Below are positions 9,207-16,290 of a stretch of DNA of 17,185 nt, piece after piece. The DNA lies in the NCBI GenBank assembly GCA_037447655.1, contig JBBHKE010003115.1:333571-350755 (forward strand), written 5' to 3'. This DNA comes from Zygnema cylindricum. Taxonomy: Eukaryota > Streptophyta > Zygnematophyceae > Zygnematales > Zygnemataceae. The position numbers were made by a program, and so were the translations under genes. Below the pieces are notes generated by a model. It did not search any database. It saw only the letters and a list, made by a program, of their open reading frames with translations, and was not told the DNA's origin. Each line of letters opens with the position of its first letter. Position 1 is the first letter of the stretch.

Positions 9207-9605
9207 TTGTATTATATTCGCCCGTAAAGTGTTCCGGAAACTTGTTGAAGGTCCTCGGTATAAGGCACTCCTTTCCGTTTGCATTACAATCCGCAATCAT
9301 CCAATTGATTACACGAACGCGTGCAGCCTTTGTCGACACGTGTTGGAGCTTGCGTCTCACCACCGGCTGATAGTGTGGTCCACACACGGTGAGTCTAGCG
9401 GTGAGTCCGGAGGTGAATTTGGGGGTGAGCCGAAATCGGACCCACCATCTTCTTTGAGGGTGTCATCATTTTGTGATCCCATCCCTTCACCTACCTCTCC
9501 CTCTCCCTCTTTCTCGCCCCACTCCATCTCCTCCTCAACCGGATGTGGGAAAACTACAGCGGGAACTCTGGCTTTCGACGCAAAAAAGGTGGTTATGGGC
9601 CACAT
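9207..9605 (-). pseudogene. Transposase exon 1: acidic N-terminus plus first helical domain
   Basis: The first ATG (9605) follows a TATA box by about 125 bp. The initial frame encodes MWPITTFFASK, then an Asp/Glu/Ser/Pro-rich stretch (EEEMEWGEKEGEGEV, SPPNSPPDSPLDSP), and stops at 9359-9357. The conserved part (KLQHVSTKAARVRVINWMIA, then IPRTFNKFPEHFTGEYN) is in another frame that has no ATG, open from beyond 9387 down to 9207. One frameshift between about 9400 and 9360 is therefore inferred. The exon probably ends at 9207, where CAA|GCAATA gives a GC donor in phase 1. Joining it to 6064 gives GEYNT-KYQNASRWW, which fits the family pattern. No GT donor is available nearby except after 9180. 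Confidence 0.6.
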
Positions 9606-9728
9606 ATTTTCTTAAGATAGTGACGGCAACTGGTCAAAGATAAATATGAAGCAACAAATATAAGATGCAACAACAAAGGTAGATGCGAAGGGAGGAAAAA
9701 GAGTGGCATTGTTGGAGTTAAAGACGAG

Positions 9729-9736
9729 TATATATA
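9729..9736 (-). promoter_or_regulatory. TATA box of the transposase gene
   Basis: TATATATA read on the minus strand within CCTATATATACTCG, followed by a pyrimidine-rich leader (CTCTTTTTCCTCCC) and the first in-frame ATG at 9605, about 125 bp downstream. Upstream, near 10085-10125, lie a CCAAT box and CACGTGACGTG (G-box/ACGT cores), which fits a plant-type promoter. Confidence 0.5.
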
Positions 9737-9739
9737 GGA

Positions 9740-10675
9740 AGGGAAGGGAATCTCTTGTGAAAAAAAGGAGGGAAAAGCTTGGCCAAATATTGAACATTCA
9801 AAATTTTAAATCAAACATTTTGTTTGAAAGTCAAATATTTCGATTTTAAAAACGACACGGTGATAGCGGGAAAGTTTTAAATTTTGCGTCAGTTTTCAAC
9901 GTGAGAGTATGCACGTGGTCGACAATGGACGTTTTTCATGAAAAAGGCGTGGGAAAACATGGCAGCTCATTGAATGTACGGATCTTTCTTGGAAAGGCAG
10001 CGGGTAAGACAGGCGTGTTGTGTTGCACCGTAAAAAAAGTCATAATGTTTGCGTGGATAAAAAATTGGACAGGTGTAATCTTTGGCGGCCAATCACGTGA
10101 CGTGAATTATTATTTGGTTGGTCAGTATGTACTTTTTGGTTCATTTTAGTGTCAACATTTACTCTAATATAGGAAAACGTTGACGTTAATACAGGTGAGA
10201 CGTCTGAAAGACAGACGAGGTAACACACTTATTACAATTAAGACACATATTAGCATACTTAACTCTAACAAAACTACCCAAAAGGGACGTTATTAGAATA
10301 CATGAGATACGGACGAACGAAACTACGGCCATACGTCCAAGTTACGCGTAGAAATGGCATGGCGTGTTAACCCTTTCTGTAAACGTTAAACAAAAAAACC
10401 TGTAATTAAACTTTACGCTACGCGGTATAGCATTGACACGTAACCGCCGTAAAATTGTATCATCGGTACGGATACTCGATTTGGCGCCGATGAACAATTT
10501 TTAGGTTTGTGTACGGTTACACATATTAATGTGTATAATCGTACGGAGAATATTCCATTTTTGCTGTCCCCAAATTAGCGTTAACGCCGAAATTAGAATA
10601 AACCTTTTTTTTTATAATTTTCAAATTCTTAATTAGCATCAATGACGGTATATTTACTTCCACACTATCTAAACT
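9740..10675. other. Right sub-terminal region of the large element and upstream region of the transposase
   Basis: No credible gene. The proximal part (9740-10130) is the probable promoter region of the minus-strand transposase. The distal part (about 10490-10675) matches, in reverse complement, the left 200 bp of the small element at 11109-11310. CCGTACA/TGTACGG-type motifs at about 9975, 10464, 10510 and 10540; AATTAGCGTTAACG-like motifs at about 10575. Confidence 0.6.
10083..10105. promoter_or_regulatory. CCAAT plus CACGTGACGTG cluster
   Basis: GGCGGCCAATCACGTGACGTG places a CCAAT box next to a perfect palindromic G-box and a second ACGT core. It is about 360 bp upstream of the TATA box of the minus-strand transposase. 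A role as an upstream promoter module is inferred from position and motif only. Confidence 0.35.
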
Positions 10676-10700
10676 TTGACACTAATAACGATGCGCGGTG
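10676..10700 (-). repeat. Right terminal inverted repeat of the large element
   Basis: Reverse complement identical over 25 bp to 964-988; followed by TA (10701-10702). A change at position 8 (C here, A in the neighbouring small element) pairs this end with 964 rather than with 11646. Confidence 0.85.
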
Positions 10701-10702
10701 TA

Positions 10703-11108
10703 GTTCGTTGCGCTTATCAGTTTTTCAGGGTATTGAATATTTAAATTTTTGAAATTTGAAAGTTAAAAAAAAAAAGTACGAATTTTACTGCTAATATTGT
10801 GAATTTTATAAAATTGAAAATTGTTTTATGCGCACGGAACGTAGTACTCGTTAGTTTACTCCGTGCGTTTTATGCGCATAGGACACCAGTAACTTACTGG
10901 CTGTAGGGGAGTTTCTGTAGATGTACGAACTGTACGGAGTGTCGTGAGATTTCCTGCAATTGTACGAAGAGCGTTACTGGCTGTCGAAAAGTTATTTTTT
11001 AGTTGCACGGGAAATAGCGTTGGTTGAGAAGTTCCTGTAACTGTACGGAAAACATGACTGTTGGCCGTAAAGTTGCAGTAATTGTACGGACAGCATTACA
11101 GTACAGTA
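10703..11108. repeat. Right flank with ~40-bp TGTACGG minisatellite
   Basis: About 10890-11106 consists of degenerate ~40-bp monomers, alternating in ~80-bp pairs (CTGGCTGT at 10897 and 10977, CTGTTGGCCG at 11058). Each monomer contains GAAGTTCCTGTAATTGTACGG or a variant. The same unit occurs at 655-770 and is resumed at about 12135 (TTACTGGCTGCG) after the two small elements, so they inserted into this minisatellite. Confidence 0.65.
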
Positions 11109-11646
11109 CACCGCGAATCGTTATTAGTGTCAAAGTTAAATAGCGTTGAAGAAAATTTACCGTAATTGATGCTAATTAAGAATTTGATTTTTTTTTTTTT
11201 AAAGTTGTATTCTAATTTCGGCATTATGCTAATTTGGGAACAGCAAAAATGGAATATTTGCCGTACGATTATATTCATTAATATATGTATCCGTACAAAA
11301 TATTAGAAATCGTACGCCGTCGTCAAATTTAAATATCCGTACATATCAGACTAATTAACGTGTCAGAATAATCCAGTTTTTTGAGCGCACGTTCCTATGC
11401 GTGCGCGTCTGATTTAATTCATTTTTTGTAAAATTTTCACTTGAAAAGGTACATTTGTGTACGTTCTGACATCGACAGTACACCCCACTATTTAGAACTT
11501 ATTGTACTTTCGTTCTTTACGCTATTTTGTACGGTACCTTAATTAAAGTCAAGGAAAAATTAGAATCATGTATCCTATTTGAGAAAAAAAATCAAAATTT
11601 TAAGAACCCAAATTAGTGACTTTGACACTAATAACGATTCGCGGTG
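11109..11646. mobile_element. 538-bp miniature Tc1/mariner element, internal-deletion derivative of the large element
   Basis: 28-bp perfect TIR (CACCGCGAATCG...GTCAAAGT) at 11109-11136 and 11619-11646, flanked by TA at 11107-11108 and 11647-11648. Its left ~200 bp match the right sub-terminal region of the large element (10490-10700), and its right ~250 bp match the left sub-terminal region (964-1225). It is therefore the large element with about 9 kb of the middle missing, inserted in the opposite orientation. No coding capacity; it would depend on a transposase supplied in trans. Confidence 0.85.
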
Positions 11647-11648
11647 TA

Positions 11649-12132
11649 CACCGTCAATCGCTATTAGAGTAAATAACGCTAATTCCCCCCCCCTTTTTTT
11701 TTTTTCCGAAATACAATCAATAATTCTATTTTTACCTTTACACCTTTTAGGGTTCTTTTTTTAATTAGCGAAAATAACGGAAGTACACCGCAATGTTTAT
11801 AGTGTGGTGTACGGACACGGTTTGTCCGTACCAAAATGTAATGTACAAAAAGTCATTTAATGTAATTGCGCACGCATGTGAATGTGCACTGGAAAAAGAG
11901 ACGCAAACTCGAATATTCAGATTTTGGCATACGAATTGTCAGATTTTGTACGGATACATATATTGATGTAGACATCAATATGGCGGGCATATATTATTCG
12001 AAAAAACCCAAATTAGAGTTAGTGATTAATTAGTATATATGTTTTTTTTTTATTTTTTTTTCCCAATTAGCGTTAATAACACTATTTTTTTTTAAGCTAT
12101 TTATTCCTTTGCTCTAATAGCGATTCAAGGTA
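11649..12132. mobile_element. Diverged miniature relative of the same family (~484 bp)
   Basis: Terminal repeats CACCGTCAATCGCTATTAG... (11649-11673) and, reversed, TACCTTGAATCGCTATTAG... (12108-12132) match at 21 of 25 positions. TA occurs on both sides; the left TA (11647-11648) is shared with the preceding small element. The left interior has the ATAGTGTGGTGTACGGA and GCACGCATGTGAATGTGCACTG order seen at 1115-1230, and the right interior has the TTGTACGGATACATATATT block seen at 11280 (reversed). The orientation is thus that of the large element. The right boundary could be 2 bp shorter. Confidence 0.7.
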
Positions 12133-12960
12133 TATTTTACTGGCTGCGATATGACAACAAAAGCCGTCGTAATTGTTGCAAACAACAAACTTTCGCACGA
12201 TAGGAAAAAAAAAAAAAAAAAAAAGGTTTTAAGGGTTTTTTAGGGTCTTGATTTGGGTGGTACAACGTAGAAACTTAGATGTTTTATATTGAACGTCATC
12301 AAAAAAAATGTAAAACTGACCAATTTCTTATGTTGTGTATCGAGGGCATCTTTCCGATATTCGATATGTACCCGATAACCGATGTATCGTCTCGATACAC
12401 TGAGAATAACAATATCGCGATATTTTGCAAATATGTCGTCTCGATATGCAGATAAATTCATGTGAAGAGATAGGTGAAGCGTATACTTTTGGGGAAGGAT
12501 TTTTGAAAGACATTTTGGAAAAAATAGGGTGAAAACTGAAAATTTAAATATTCATTGCGGAGAAAAAAAACCTTACGAATCCAGCGGTTAGAAAAGATAA
12601 GAAAAGAGCATTTATGAAACGGTGCCGCGAAAAATCGTACGCTATTTTCTGTATACAATGTTGCACTATTTTTTCCACGCTTTGTATATGGGTGATATAC
12701 TGGCGGAAATATATTATATATTTTATAAAACCCTATTCCTTTTCCACGTGGCTCTTCCTCGCCCATATCACTACACCCACCAGGATAAAGATCTGGTGCG
12801 TGGTGATCAAAATGGACGGGCGATCATGGCGAGATCGGCCGGCAGATCAGAATCGTTCTATCTATTCCTTCTACCATCCTGTTTTCTTCCTTCCTTCCTC
12901 CCGTTCTTTTTCCTTCCTCGCTCCCTCCCTTCCTCCCGTCTCTCACCCTAACTTCTGTCC
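12133..12960. other. AT-rich intergenic DNA
   Basis: Begins with the resumed minisatellite (ACTGGCTGCG), then a poly-A run (12208-12229) and unique-looking DNA. 12331-12450 resembles the hAT-like elements further right (TGTTGTGTATCG, CGATAACCGATG, AATATCGCGATAT). Near 12745 there is a CACGTGG G-box. 12880-12950 is a CTTCCTTCC pyrimidine tract. No ORF here has credible coding character. Confidence 0.5.
12331..12450. mobile_element. Possible degraded fragment related to the hAT-like elements at 14912-16096
   Basis: Starts TGTTGTGTATCG, as in the TIR of the 15412 element, and continues with CCGATATTCGATATGTACCCG and GATAACCGATG, plus AATATCGCGATAT. No second terminal repeat or target duplication was found, so this is only a resemblance. 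Confidence 0.35.
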
Positions 12961-12990
12961 TACGCACCATTATAGTAAAAACACTATTAG

Positions 12991-13112
12991 TGACAACACT
13001 ATTTACTGACACACTACATTTATTAATAAGACAAGATTAGTAACACTATTTACACTATGACAACACTATTTACCTTCTTTTTTTATTATTAATAAGACAA
13101 GATTAGTAACAC
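12991..13112 (+). repeat. 66-bp tandem repeat, two copies
   Basis: TGACAACACTATTTAC starts at 12991 and 13058, and a perfect 27-bp block (TTATTAATAAGACAAG...TAACAC) recurs at 13020-13046 and 13086-13112. The offset of 66-67 bp defines the unit. No function is evident. Confidence 0.85.
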
Positions 13113-13803
13113 AATTTTAGATTGTTGATCTACATCATTAAACGCCCACTTCGGTCGGTGTAGTCAAATGAACAACAAAAAAAAAAAAAGCACGACACAT
13201 TTCAATTTCGACAACGCTTTGAACTTTTCAATTTTTCTATCGCATGAATTTTGCAAAGATACTAATTTTACAAAAAAAAACTATTTACAAATATCAAATT
13301 TCCAAATTTTACGGCTCAAAAATATCATTTGTCAATTCATAACAAAAAGTTACCCAGAATTTCAATAAAAATAAAAAAAAAAGGAATGAAGTGTTTTATA
13401 CAATTTAAATAGTTCGTTCAAAATTTAAAGTTTAAGGTTTGAATAAAAAATATGTTTTCGAGTATTATTCCACTAAAGAAATACCTACAAGAGCTAAAAA
13501 TGGAAATGTACACAATGGGCAATTTGAAAATCTTATTAGTGTAATAAACAAATTTTCTTCCGGAATCAATGCTTCAAGGGAAAACTACTATTTTTATTTT
13601 TTCAACTTGACAAACTCCTCCTCTTCCAAACCAAATCTATCACATGTACAAGGCATTTCTACCTGGTGTTTACTATATTATTTTGTATTTTTCTAAATCT
13701 GTTTTTTCTTTGTAGCTTTACTTGTATTTGTATTTGTATTTGTATTTGTGTTTGTATCTAGGTTCGTTAAGGTATTGATTGATTCAAATATTTTTCTTTA
13801 AGC
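13113..13803. other. AT-rich DNA without a supportable gene
   Basis: Short AT-rich open frames (for example 13439-13696, 85 codons) carry no recognisable domain and have the composition of the surrounding DNA. The region ends with a (TTTGTA)n microsatellite. For a gene on the minus strand this would lie downstream of the candidate terminal exon at 13878-13804. Confidence 0.45.
13720..13757 (+). repeat. (TTTGTA)n microsatellite
   Basis: Five to six near-perfect copies of the hexamer ATTTGT, with one A-to-G variant at the end. Confidence 0.9.
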
Positions 13804-13878
13804 TTAAGTTTTAGTTTTTAATTTTCTGAGAAGTTCCCTGTACTCCTCTTGAAGTTCAGGAATATCGGAAATCGCAAT
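13804..13878 (-). CDS. Candidate terminal exon of an unrecognised host gene
   Basis: On the minus strand a long pyrimidine tract is followed by the first AG (GATGCAG, 13880-13879), then an open frame IAISDIPELQEEYRELLRKL KTKT and TAA (13806-13804). The 24 residues are compositionally normal, unlike the low-complexity frames nearby, and look like an amphipathic C-terminal helix. It may belong with the exon at 14861-14746, although a direct join is out of phase, so at least one intermediate exon would be required. Function unknown. Confidence 0.35.
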   Translation of the reverse strand: MAISDIPELQEEYRELLRKLKTKT

Positions 13879-13904
13879 CTGCATCGCAACATCCCATTTT
13901 GAGT

Positions 13905-14063
13905 AGAATTTAAAAAAAAAATGAAGGAAAAAAAAAGAAGAAAGAAGAGCTGAAAAGGAAAAAGGAAAAGATAATGAAGGAAAGACACAACCAAAACCAT
14001 AAAGTTACAGACAGACAAACACAGATACACATACACATATGAATATACACAAAAACCTGTATG

Positions 14064-14107
<44 letters not shown>

Positions 14108-14330
14108 GCGTGTGTATGTTTATATGTGTATATATTTATATATGTGTGTATGTGTAATATATATTATGTGTGTGCGTGTGTGTGTATATATATATATACA
14201 TATATATATGTATGTAAGCATACATAGAACATACATGTAGATATGTATGTAAGTATGCATGTATTATATTTTAATCCGTACCATTGAAGTTAAGAAGTGA
14301 TTTTTTGATCCATAATAAGGGCAGCAAAAA
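13905..14330. repeat. A-rich, (AT)n, (GT)n and ATGT microsatellite block
   Basis: Poly-A/GAAAA tract (13910-13980), CACATACACATA (14020-14050), (AT)n about 14066-14104, then GTGTGTATATATA and TATGTATGTAAGCATACAT repeats to about 14265. The open frames (Ile-Tyr runs) are repeat artefacts. Confidence 0.85.
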
Positions 14331-14745
14331 CCCTACCTCCTGAGAATTTCGAATATGGAAAAAACGTCGAGAAGGAAGAGTTTTCTGAAAATTTTCAGGT
14401 TCTAAAGAACTGCATTCCTCTCCCTCCACCCCCAAGATCCCTCTTGAAAAAAAACAAAAATAAAGAAAAAGAAACTAATCCAACCACCATTCTTCTCTCC
14501 TACTCTCCCTTCTTCCCCCCCTCCCTCTCCCTCTCTCCCACTGTCCCTCTCTAAACCTCTTCCCCTCTCCTTCCAAGAGGAATATCCAAAAATTATTTGA
14601 ACATTTTTTTGTATCCCAAAAAGGGTTCATTTCCTGAAAAAATATTGCATTTTTCTTTTTTAAATGGAAGAGTTATACTTTGACAGAAAAGAGACGAGAG
14701 GAGAGGAAGGCAAGGAAAGGGAGAGAGAGAGAGAGAGAGACTCAC
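14331..14745. other. Probable intronic or intergenic DNA with GA/CT tracts
   Basis: Contains CTCTCCCTCTCC (14495-14575) and (GA)n (14720-14740) and no supportable coding region. If the two candidate minus-strand exons belong to one gene, this is intronic, and a small exon near 14385-14332 (acceptor TTTTCAG, donor GAG|GTAGGG) is possible but unproven. Confidence 0.35.
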
Positions 14746-14861
14746 ATGTCACAACAGGCGACCAGTCTCCTGTAATCTGAGAGGAGGGGTCCTATCGCTC
14801 TCATTTGCAGCTCCCTCGCCTCTCTCTCACTCAGATGCCTCCGAGCCGCTACCACCGCCTC
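14746..14861 (-). CDS. Candidate internal exon of an unrecognised host gene
   Basis: 116 bp on the minus strand between acceptor GGGTTTTTCAG (14863-14862) and a near-consensus donor CAT|GTGAGT (14745). Only one of three frames is open: EAVVAARRHLSEREARELQM, then RAIGPLLSDYRRLVACCDM. The exon is GC-richer than its surroundings and has a helical, charged pattern typical of a real protein. I do not recognise the family. Upstream, AACCCTAAAA-rich DNA and the hAT-like insertions at 14912-16096 would lie in its preceding intron or 5' region. Confidence 0.45.
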
Positions 14862-14911
14862 CTGAAAAACCCCAACTCCCCGCAATCAAAACCCTAAAAA
14901 ATCCATAAAAC

Positions 14912-15403
14912 TAGTGTTGTCTATCGGTAGCCATTTGCCGATAACCGATATGTACCTTTTAGTGACCTACCGATAATCGATAAATTGGTCCGGTATTTCG
15001 GTAATGGAATTATCGATATAAAAAACCGATATATCGCGATCAAATACCGATATATCGCCATAAAAAAACCGATATATCCCTATAAAAAACTGATATATCA
15101 CGATAAGTAACCGATAAATATCGGGCCCAACAATTATCGGCGATAACTGTACGGATTAGACCGTACATTTATACTGTTTTTGTACGGACGCCATGACGTG
15201 GCATGCCATACTATACAATGTGTAGAATATAATACAATGTATTATAAAGTACTATGATACAATATACTATATTTTTTACACTTATCGGTGATAAAAAAAT
15301 TGTTGGTTCCGGAGAGACATACCGGGACCCCTCACCGTTCGATAACCGATAACTATTGGTATCGGTTTTATCGCGATAAGTTTTGACACGATACACAACA
15401 CTA
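14912..15403. mobile_element. hAT-like miniature element A (492 bp)
   Basis: Starts TAGTGTTGTCTATCGG and ends CGATACACAACACTA: terminal inverted repeats with the TAGTGTTG...CAACACTA form typical of hAT elements. Flanking 8-mers are CATAAAAC (14904-14911) and CAAAAAAC (15404-15411), a target duplication with one mismatch. The inside is full of CGATATATCG / CCGATAACCGATA motifs and contains TGTACGG (15148, 15180) and CCGTACA (15160). No coding capacity. Confidence 0.75.
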
Positions 15404-15411
15404 CAAAAAAC
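15404..15411 (+). repeat. 8-bp target duplication shared by two hAT-like elements
   Basis: CAAAAAAC is both the right duplication of element A and the left duplication of element B; the same 8-mer is found again at 16097-16104. Confidence 0.75.
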
Positions 15412-16096
15412 TAGTGTTGTGTATCGGTAAAAAATTGCCGATAACCGATATGGGCCTTCTTTCGGGTTGCCGATAATCGATATATTGGTACGATATATCG
15501 CTATCGGTGTTATCGCCGATAATTAACCGATAATATCGGTTGTTTATCGGCGATAACACCGATATCGATAACTGTACGGATCGTACAGATAAATGTACGG
15601 CCAGTACACTCAACTGTACGTGTTATTCCCTGGAAGCGCCCCTCAAATAAATGCCCCTGAATTTTCAAAAGACGGTGGCAGTAAATGGCGGCAGTCTGAC
15701 AGATATGTTCGTCTGCTCTGTTCGTCTGTTCGTCTGTTTTTCGAAAAAGCTTGATTTACAAATTTAAAATGTAATTTATATTTTTCGTTTTGGTACTATA
15801 GTTTTAGAACTATAAAGCATTGTTTTAAATTTGTCAACATTTATGTGTTGCGCTGTCTGTAATAAATTACAGTTAAACAGATTCTTATACGTGGCATGCC
15901 ACGTTATATAAAGTCAATAATATAATACAATATGTTATAAAGTACTATTGTGTGCATACTATATTTTTTTTTAGTTATCGCCGATATGGAATTTGTTGGT
16001 CTCGGACCGATACATCGAGACCTCTGACCGTTCGATAACCGATAACTATCGGTATCGGTGTTATCGCGATAAATTTTTTACCGATACACAACAGTA
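15412..16096. mobile_element. hAT-like miniature element B (685 bp)
   Basis: Ends TAGTGTTGTGTATCGGTAAA... and, reversed, TACTGTTGTGTATCGGTAAA..., matching at 24 of 25 positions, with a perfect 8-bp duplication CAAAAAAC on both sides (15404-15411, 16097-16104). It shares terminal and internal blocks with element A but has roughly 200 bp more in the middle (about 15625-15880). Contains a perfect 16-bp palindrome ACGTGGCATGCCACGT near 15890. No coding capacity. Confidence 0.8.
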
Positions 16097-16290
16097 CAAA
16101 AAACCCATCAAAAAAGCCCTAAAACACCCAATAAAACCCAAAGAACCAATAAAAAATACCCTTGAATACCCAAAAAACCCATAAAAAACCCTAACAACCC
16201 CTGAAAACCCCTGAAAAACCCTGAAAAACTCTAAAAAACCCTAAGAAACACTGAAATCCCAAAAACCCTGAAAAACCCTAAAACACCATC
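16097..16290. repeat. Degenerate AAACCCTA / AAACCCTGA tract
   Basis: About 190 bp of AAAACCC units (CCCTAAAACACCC, AAACCCTGAAAAACCC, AAACCCTAAG). It resembles a decayed plant telomere-type repeat (CCCTAAA) and continues left of the hAT-like insertions (CAAAACCCTAAAAAATCC at 14887), showing that both elements inserted into it. Confidence 0.7.

Larger units (their letters stand above)
4256..9605 (-). pseudogene. DDE_1-family (pogo/Tc1-mariner-like) transposase gene, disrupted
   Basis: Transposase expected to cut the element at its TIRs and reinsert it at TA. Four exons can be traced on the minus strand: 9605-9207, 6064-5585, 5401-5150 and 4958-4256. In order they carry an acidic Ser/Pro N-terminus, an RVINWMIADC-type helical domain, NASRWWKGR, PGRGRK, a QRFCEKHNIV DNA-binding helix region, and a catalytic domain with MDETH (Asp codon 5369-5367), VDICGGHN (Asp 4839-4837) and QPADSFV (Asp 4728-4726), i.e. 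spacing DD36D. From memory, the closest look-alikes are transposases abundant in oomycetes that share MDETH, GGHN, PPCATHL and KNGMGYARKAMI. Lesions: in-frame TGA at 5727-5725 (a Trp is usual there); one extra A in the A7 run 5630-5636; a one-base loss near 4660-4668; a frame change between about 6040 and 5960; and another near 9360-9400. The first intron's donor is GC. Several independent breaks point to a decayed gene rather than sequencing error. Confidence 0.8.
964..10700. mobile_element. Complete 9.7-kb Tc1/mariner-type DNA transposon (TA target duplication)
   Basis: The left end (964-988) and right end (10676-10700) form a 25-bp perfect inverted repeat beginning CACCGCGCATCG and ending AGTGTCAA, flanked on both sides by TA (962-963 and 10701-10702). 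Inside, on the minus strand, is a DDE_1-type transposase gene, as expected for a TA-inserting element, plus a 657-codon ORF. Beyond the 25 bp the two sub-terminal regions differ from each other. Both distinct regions reappear, reversed, in the small element at 11109-11646, which independently supports these ends. Sub-terminal DNA is rich in AATTAGCGTTAA-like and CCGTACA motifs. At 9737 bp it is far longer than most Tc1/mariner elements known to me (about 1-5 kb). The transposase is mutated, so the copy is probably non-autonomous now. A later insertion inside the element could account for part of the length. Confidence 0.82.

Noticed and set aside
964-11646. Large element ending at 11646 instead of 10700, since 964-1225 matches 11395-11646 over ~250 bp
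   Set aside because: 11646 is the left-type end of the reversed miniature. TIR position 8 and the shared right-type sub-terminal sequence pair 964 with 10700 and 11109 with 11646.
12991-13112. Short direct repeats as a possible CRISPR array
   Set aside because: Only two copies, 66-bp tandem unit, no spacers and a eukaryotic context.
13439-13696. 85-codon plus-strand ORF
   Set aside because: AT-rich, no recognisable domain, no promoter or splice context; length is plausible by chance in such DNA.
14039-14227. Ile/Tyr-repeat ORF
   Set aside because: Translation of AT and GT microsatellites.
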